Assembly: GCA_964059195.1 (NCBI GenBank)
Contig: CAXKWD010000007.1
Span: forward strand, 54,597,620 to 54,661,619
Source of the DNA: Ectobius pallidus
Taxonomy: Eukaryota; Arthropoda; Insecta; Blattodea; Ectobiidae
Direction: 5' to 3'
Length of the DNA stretch: 64,000 bases
Positions 61,720 through 64,000 of the stretch are shown one piece after another. How positions within the stretch are numbered: the first letter of the stretch is position 1; each line of letters opens with the position of its first letter. The translations under genes were made by a program, and so were the position numbers. The notes below the pieces were generated by a model. The model saw only the letters and a program-made list of their open reading frames with translations, searched no databases and was not told where the DNA came from.

Positions 61720-63051
61720 TTATAGCCCCTTTGGCTTCTTACCACTTCTTTTGCTCCTCTTTTTCTCCTCTTTAGGCCATAAGGTCTTTGGGATTGTAGG
61801 GGCAGCTTTACTTGTAGTAGGCTTTTCAGCTATAGCCTTTATATCTTCCTTTTTCGTCTGTCTCTGGCTGTCTGTCTTGGGTGTTTCCTTTACAGATGGC
61901 AGAGCCTTTACTGCGGAGGTCCCAGAGGGACCTTCTGAAGGCTTTTTAGTCTGCCTCTTTCGAGGAATGCCCTTAGTCGAGATATCTGCCTGTTTGAGTA
62001 GACTTCCTTTTGGCCTAAGTTGAACTTGGCCAAATTTGAAACTTATTCTGAAAGCTTTCTTTTTTAGCCTTTCAGCAGAAAGATGGTCTATGGAGAGAGT
62101 AAGCTGAATGGCGTTCCCTTCGGTAGCCCTTCTAAGCACTCTCCAATCCTTAACCTTTAGTTCTTCATTTTGCGAGGAGATGAAGTCTAAGATTTTCTCT
62201 GTTGAGTCATTTTGGCTGTTGTGGAAGTAGCCAACCAAGACCATACAGCGAGGAATTAGATTTTCCTCCACAGCCTTTAAGCTAGCCCCCTCCCATGGCT
62301 TGAGCTCTTCCGCAATGTGATGAAGCCATTTGGCAGTTTCCTCTCCATCGCAGGCAAGTACAAGCCAGCCAGGTTTGAAGCTGGAGTTATGGAATTTGGG
62401 CTTAAACTCCTCTTCCTTTTGTTCCAGGATTTTGTTCAGGATTGCCTCCTGAATAGCTTCTAGCTGTTTCCGGTCTAGCATGGTGTGAGGAAAGTCGGTA
62501 GACAGTATGCCCACACGAACACTACTTGCAATCTGCCGGTATGTGCGTGCGGGTGGAGCTGTAGAGCCAGAAGGCAACTCTTGCTGTCCACCAGCCTCCC
62601 CATCACCACTATTTTGTCTGGGTTTTTTGGGCTTTGCATCTGGAGTAGAACCTTCAGATCGAGCCCTTTTGTTAGTACCCGCCTTCTTTTTCATTGGCTC
62701 TAAAGCCAGAATACGGGCTTCCTCTGGGTTATGGCCTTGTTTGATTAGCCATTTGAAGCGCTTTCTTGCAGCTCCTCCCAGTTGCTTTGTTTTTGGTTGT
62801 TTCAAATGGAGCTTTTCCAAAGACTCCTCTAAACCTGGAGGTGATTCTACCTCCTGCATTTCTTTGTTTTTTTCGATCTTTGGCTCTTTGGATGGGCTTT
62901 TCAGCAGCTCCTCCTCCATAAGCTCATCGTTATCGACATGTTGAGGCAATGGTTGTACCTCTGTAATTGATGCGAATGAGGGCGCATCCCCTTTAGTTGT
63001 ATTGTTAGGATCAATTATGTCCCACGAGTACTTGGGAATTATCACTGTCAC
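61720..63051 (-). CDS. LINE-J ORF1, DUF4780-type gag-like protein (intact)
   Basis: 443 residues. The N-terminal part is acidic (VDNDELMEEELLKSPSKEPK). Then GAARKRFKWLIKQGHNPEEA (about 97-116), a motif typical of ORF1 of these LINEs. Next a basic linker (KKKAGTNKRARSEG) and, from about 165, a folded region with VRVGILSTDFPHTMLDRKQL, FKPGWLVLACDGEETAKWLH, RCMVLVGYFHNSQNDSTEKI and IQLTLSIDHLSAERL, resembling the DUF4780 domain (RNA-binding-like). The C-terminal tail is very Lys/Ser rich (KRSKRSGKKPK). Probably packages the LINE RNA. Start at 63051 is the first Met of the frame. Confidence 0.9.
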   Translation of the reverse strand: MTVIIPKYSWDIIDPNNTTKGDAPSFASITEVQPLPQHVDNDELMEEELLKSPSKEPKIEKNKEMQEVESPPGLEESLEKLHLKQPKTKQLGGAARKRFKWLIKQGHNPEEARILALEPMKKKAGTNKRARSEGSTPDAKPKKPRQNSGDGEAGGQQELPSGSTAPPARTYRQIASSVRVGILSTDFPHTMLDRKQLEAIQEAILNKILEQKEEEFKPKFHNSSFKPGWLVLACDGEETAKWLHHIAEELKPWEGASLKAVEENLIPRCMVLVGYFHNSQNDSTEKILDFISSQNEELKVKDWRVLRRATEGNAIQLTLSIDHLSAERLKKKAFRISFKFGQVQLRPKGSLLKQADISTKGIPRKRQTKKPSEGPSGTSAVKALPSVKETPKTDSQRQTKKEDIKAIAEKPTTSKAAPTIPKTLWPKEEKKRSKRSGKKPKGL

Positions 63052-63104
63052 CTGCAGGTTCCCAAACTACAGGAAGGCTCATTAAAACCGGAGGGCGCCC
63101 GGTA

Positions 63105-63245
63105 TCCGGAGTTCGCATATTAGTGACCAAGCTCCCCTTGGCCATGCAGCCTTCGGCATATGCTGTTCCACCTTGACTTGGGTTATGCATACTAGAGACC
63201 AAACTTCCCTTTGGCCATGCAGCCTTCGGCGTATGCAACCCACCT
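63105..63245 (-). repeat. two tandem units of about 67 bp in the LINE-J 5' UTR
   Basis: GGCCATGCAGCCTTCGGCAT at 63141 and GGCCATGCAGCCTTCGGCGT at 63212, each preceded by GACCAA(A/G)CT(T/C)CCCTT and followed by TATGC. Tandem 5' UTR monomers often carry internal promoters in LINEs. That function is inferred. Confidence 0.8.
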
Positions 63246-63547
63246 TGGCTTGGGGTGTGTAAGTGTTGTTTGTGAATGTTAACTGAGGTAGGTATATTCT
63301 GTATGTGTAATTCTCCTCAGATTTGTTGTGTGTGTACGTGTAAGTGTTTGTGTAGGAAGAGGAAAAAAAGGATAATGGAAAGAGGGGGAATGATAGGTCG
63401 TTGTGGGACACTCTTAGTCTGGATCTTCAGCTTCGGCCTGCCCGGTATGGGTAACCCTGTCCGGTATAGCCCTCAGCATCATTAGAACACGCAAACTCCC
63501 CCGCCCGCACGGTCAGTGCTACGATAAGACGGTGTCCCCCGGGGGAG

Positions 63548-63715
63548 AACATAGTCTATATGACTTGTCCAAGTTAACTTATGATCAATTTTAAGACCCA
63601 GAAATTTAATACATTTTGTTTCATTCTCTTCAGAGTAAGATTGCTTTAGACTAAAGGTCACATTTTGTGTCTTATTTTCATTGACAATAAATTTGTTAGT
63701 CTTTCAATTGCAGCA
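63548..63715 (-). pseudogene. LINE-K, part of ORF2 upstream of the LINE-J insertion
   Basis: Minus strand reads NKFIVNENKTQNVTFSLKQS, then ETKCIKFLGLKIDHKLTWTS and HIDYVC, the conserved FLGL-x-D...W blocks after the RT palm. It continues at 57958 (SKLSKVIFLLKV) once LINE-J and one target copy are removed. 5' truncated near 63715. Confidence 0.85.
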
Positions 63716-64000
63716 GCACTAAGCGACAAACGACAAGTCTCCTTGCCGCATGCTACAAGTTGACTGTTGTCGCTGGGACGCATGTGTCACCCTTCGACAA
63801 AATTCCACGTGTCGAACAGTGTCGTCGCTATCCAACAGCCAACGGATCGGGGCGACTTGTAGCATGCGACATGGGCTGCATGCACCTGCATAAACAATGA
63901 AAACAAACAAGGGTCTTCACAGAGCAGGGCATTTAAATCACAGCCACGTCAGCATAAAGGAAGAGGAAGAAAATAACTATATCGGGTCTCGTTGAAGTTT
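63716..64000. other. window end: hairpin-containing non-coding sequence
   Basis: GCATGCTACAAGT (63750) and ACTTGTAGCATGC (63856) form an inverted pair within GCGAC-rich sequence, like a small DNA transposon. Element limits are not visible. The sequence is cut by the window end. Confidence 0.45.

Larger units (their letters stand above)
57970..63547 (-). mobile_element. LINE-J, full-length LOA/R1-like LINE, 11-bp TSD
   Basis: AACATAGTCTA is present exactly at 57959..57969 and 63548..63558 and is single in the rejoined LINE-K frame (SHIDYVC). The 3' end is a (TCTAA)n tail at 57970..57992 (plus strand GATTAGATTAGATT). Two intact ORFs, ORF1 and ORF2, are separated by 18 nt. The 5' UTR is about 0.5 kb and GC-richer, with a tandem duplication. 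Length is about 5.6 kb. A probably recent and possibly competent copy. Confidence 0.93.

Noticed and set aside
58769..62944. Plus-strand ORFs of 60-145 codons opposite LINE-J
   Set aside because: Shadows of the two LINE-J ORFs; no independent motif or start context.
1..64000. CRISPR arrays, bacterial operons, rRNA genes
   Set aside because: No regularly spaced short repeats, no ribosome-binding-site-led gene strings and no rRNA-like sequence were seen. The sequence is eukaryotic repeat DNA.

Overview
This window looks like a piece of a large, AT-rich insect genome, probably a hemimetabolous insect such as a cockroach relative. The guess rests on the mix of insect-type repeats (SGNH- and PHD-type LINEs, a LOA/R1-like LINE, Penelope-like elements, many hATs, mariner relatives, a Kolobok-like element) and on one exon resembling an insect XK-related gene. 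No operons, rRNA genes or CRISPR arrays were seen. Almost everything readable is transposon. The only candidate host coding sequence is a 154-bp first exon at 26152..26305 (minus).

Layout, left to right. 1..6540 is a Penelope-like element (minus) split by four DNA transposons nested inside one another. 7408..10672 is a fold-back element split by a mariner derivative and by a hAT copy, which itself holds a LINE tail. 10673..17560 holds two small hATs with exact 8-bp target duplications, a 5'-truncated LINE (LINE-A) and a fragment of an unnamed transposase-like gene. 17560..23590 is LINE-B, split by a 2.7-kb element with repeated GTTAGTATCMGGACA motifs. 23591..27054 is mostly non-coding and holds the XK-like exon. 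27055..34160 is LINE-C, split by LINE-D and by a 4.2-kb element (TE-E) with long inverted ends and a 4-bp TCAA duplication.

34497..46233 is LINE-G (minus), split by a 7.5-kb autonomous-type hAT whose transposase gene has two introns. The second intron received a young Penelope-like element with identical 260-bp terminal repeats and an intact 847-residue ORF. 47165..53515 holds two tail-to-tail copies of LINE-H; one carries a TTAA-flanked element encoding a THAP domain on one strand and a P2RX7-C-like cysteine-rich domain on the other. 53560..56690 is LINE-I, split by another hAT. 57213..63715 is LINE-K, split by LINE-J, an apparently full-length two-ORF LINE (EN, RT, RNase H) with an 11-bp target duplication.

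The most unusual signal cuts across families. The palindrome TAGGCCTA, and the 7-mers TAGGCTA and TAGCCTA, are far too frequent. In several transposon genes, deleting the extra GGCCTA or 5-nt equivalent restores the reading frame or the family consensus. They look like excision scars of an unidentified TA-targeting transposon with GG(C)...(G)CC ends.
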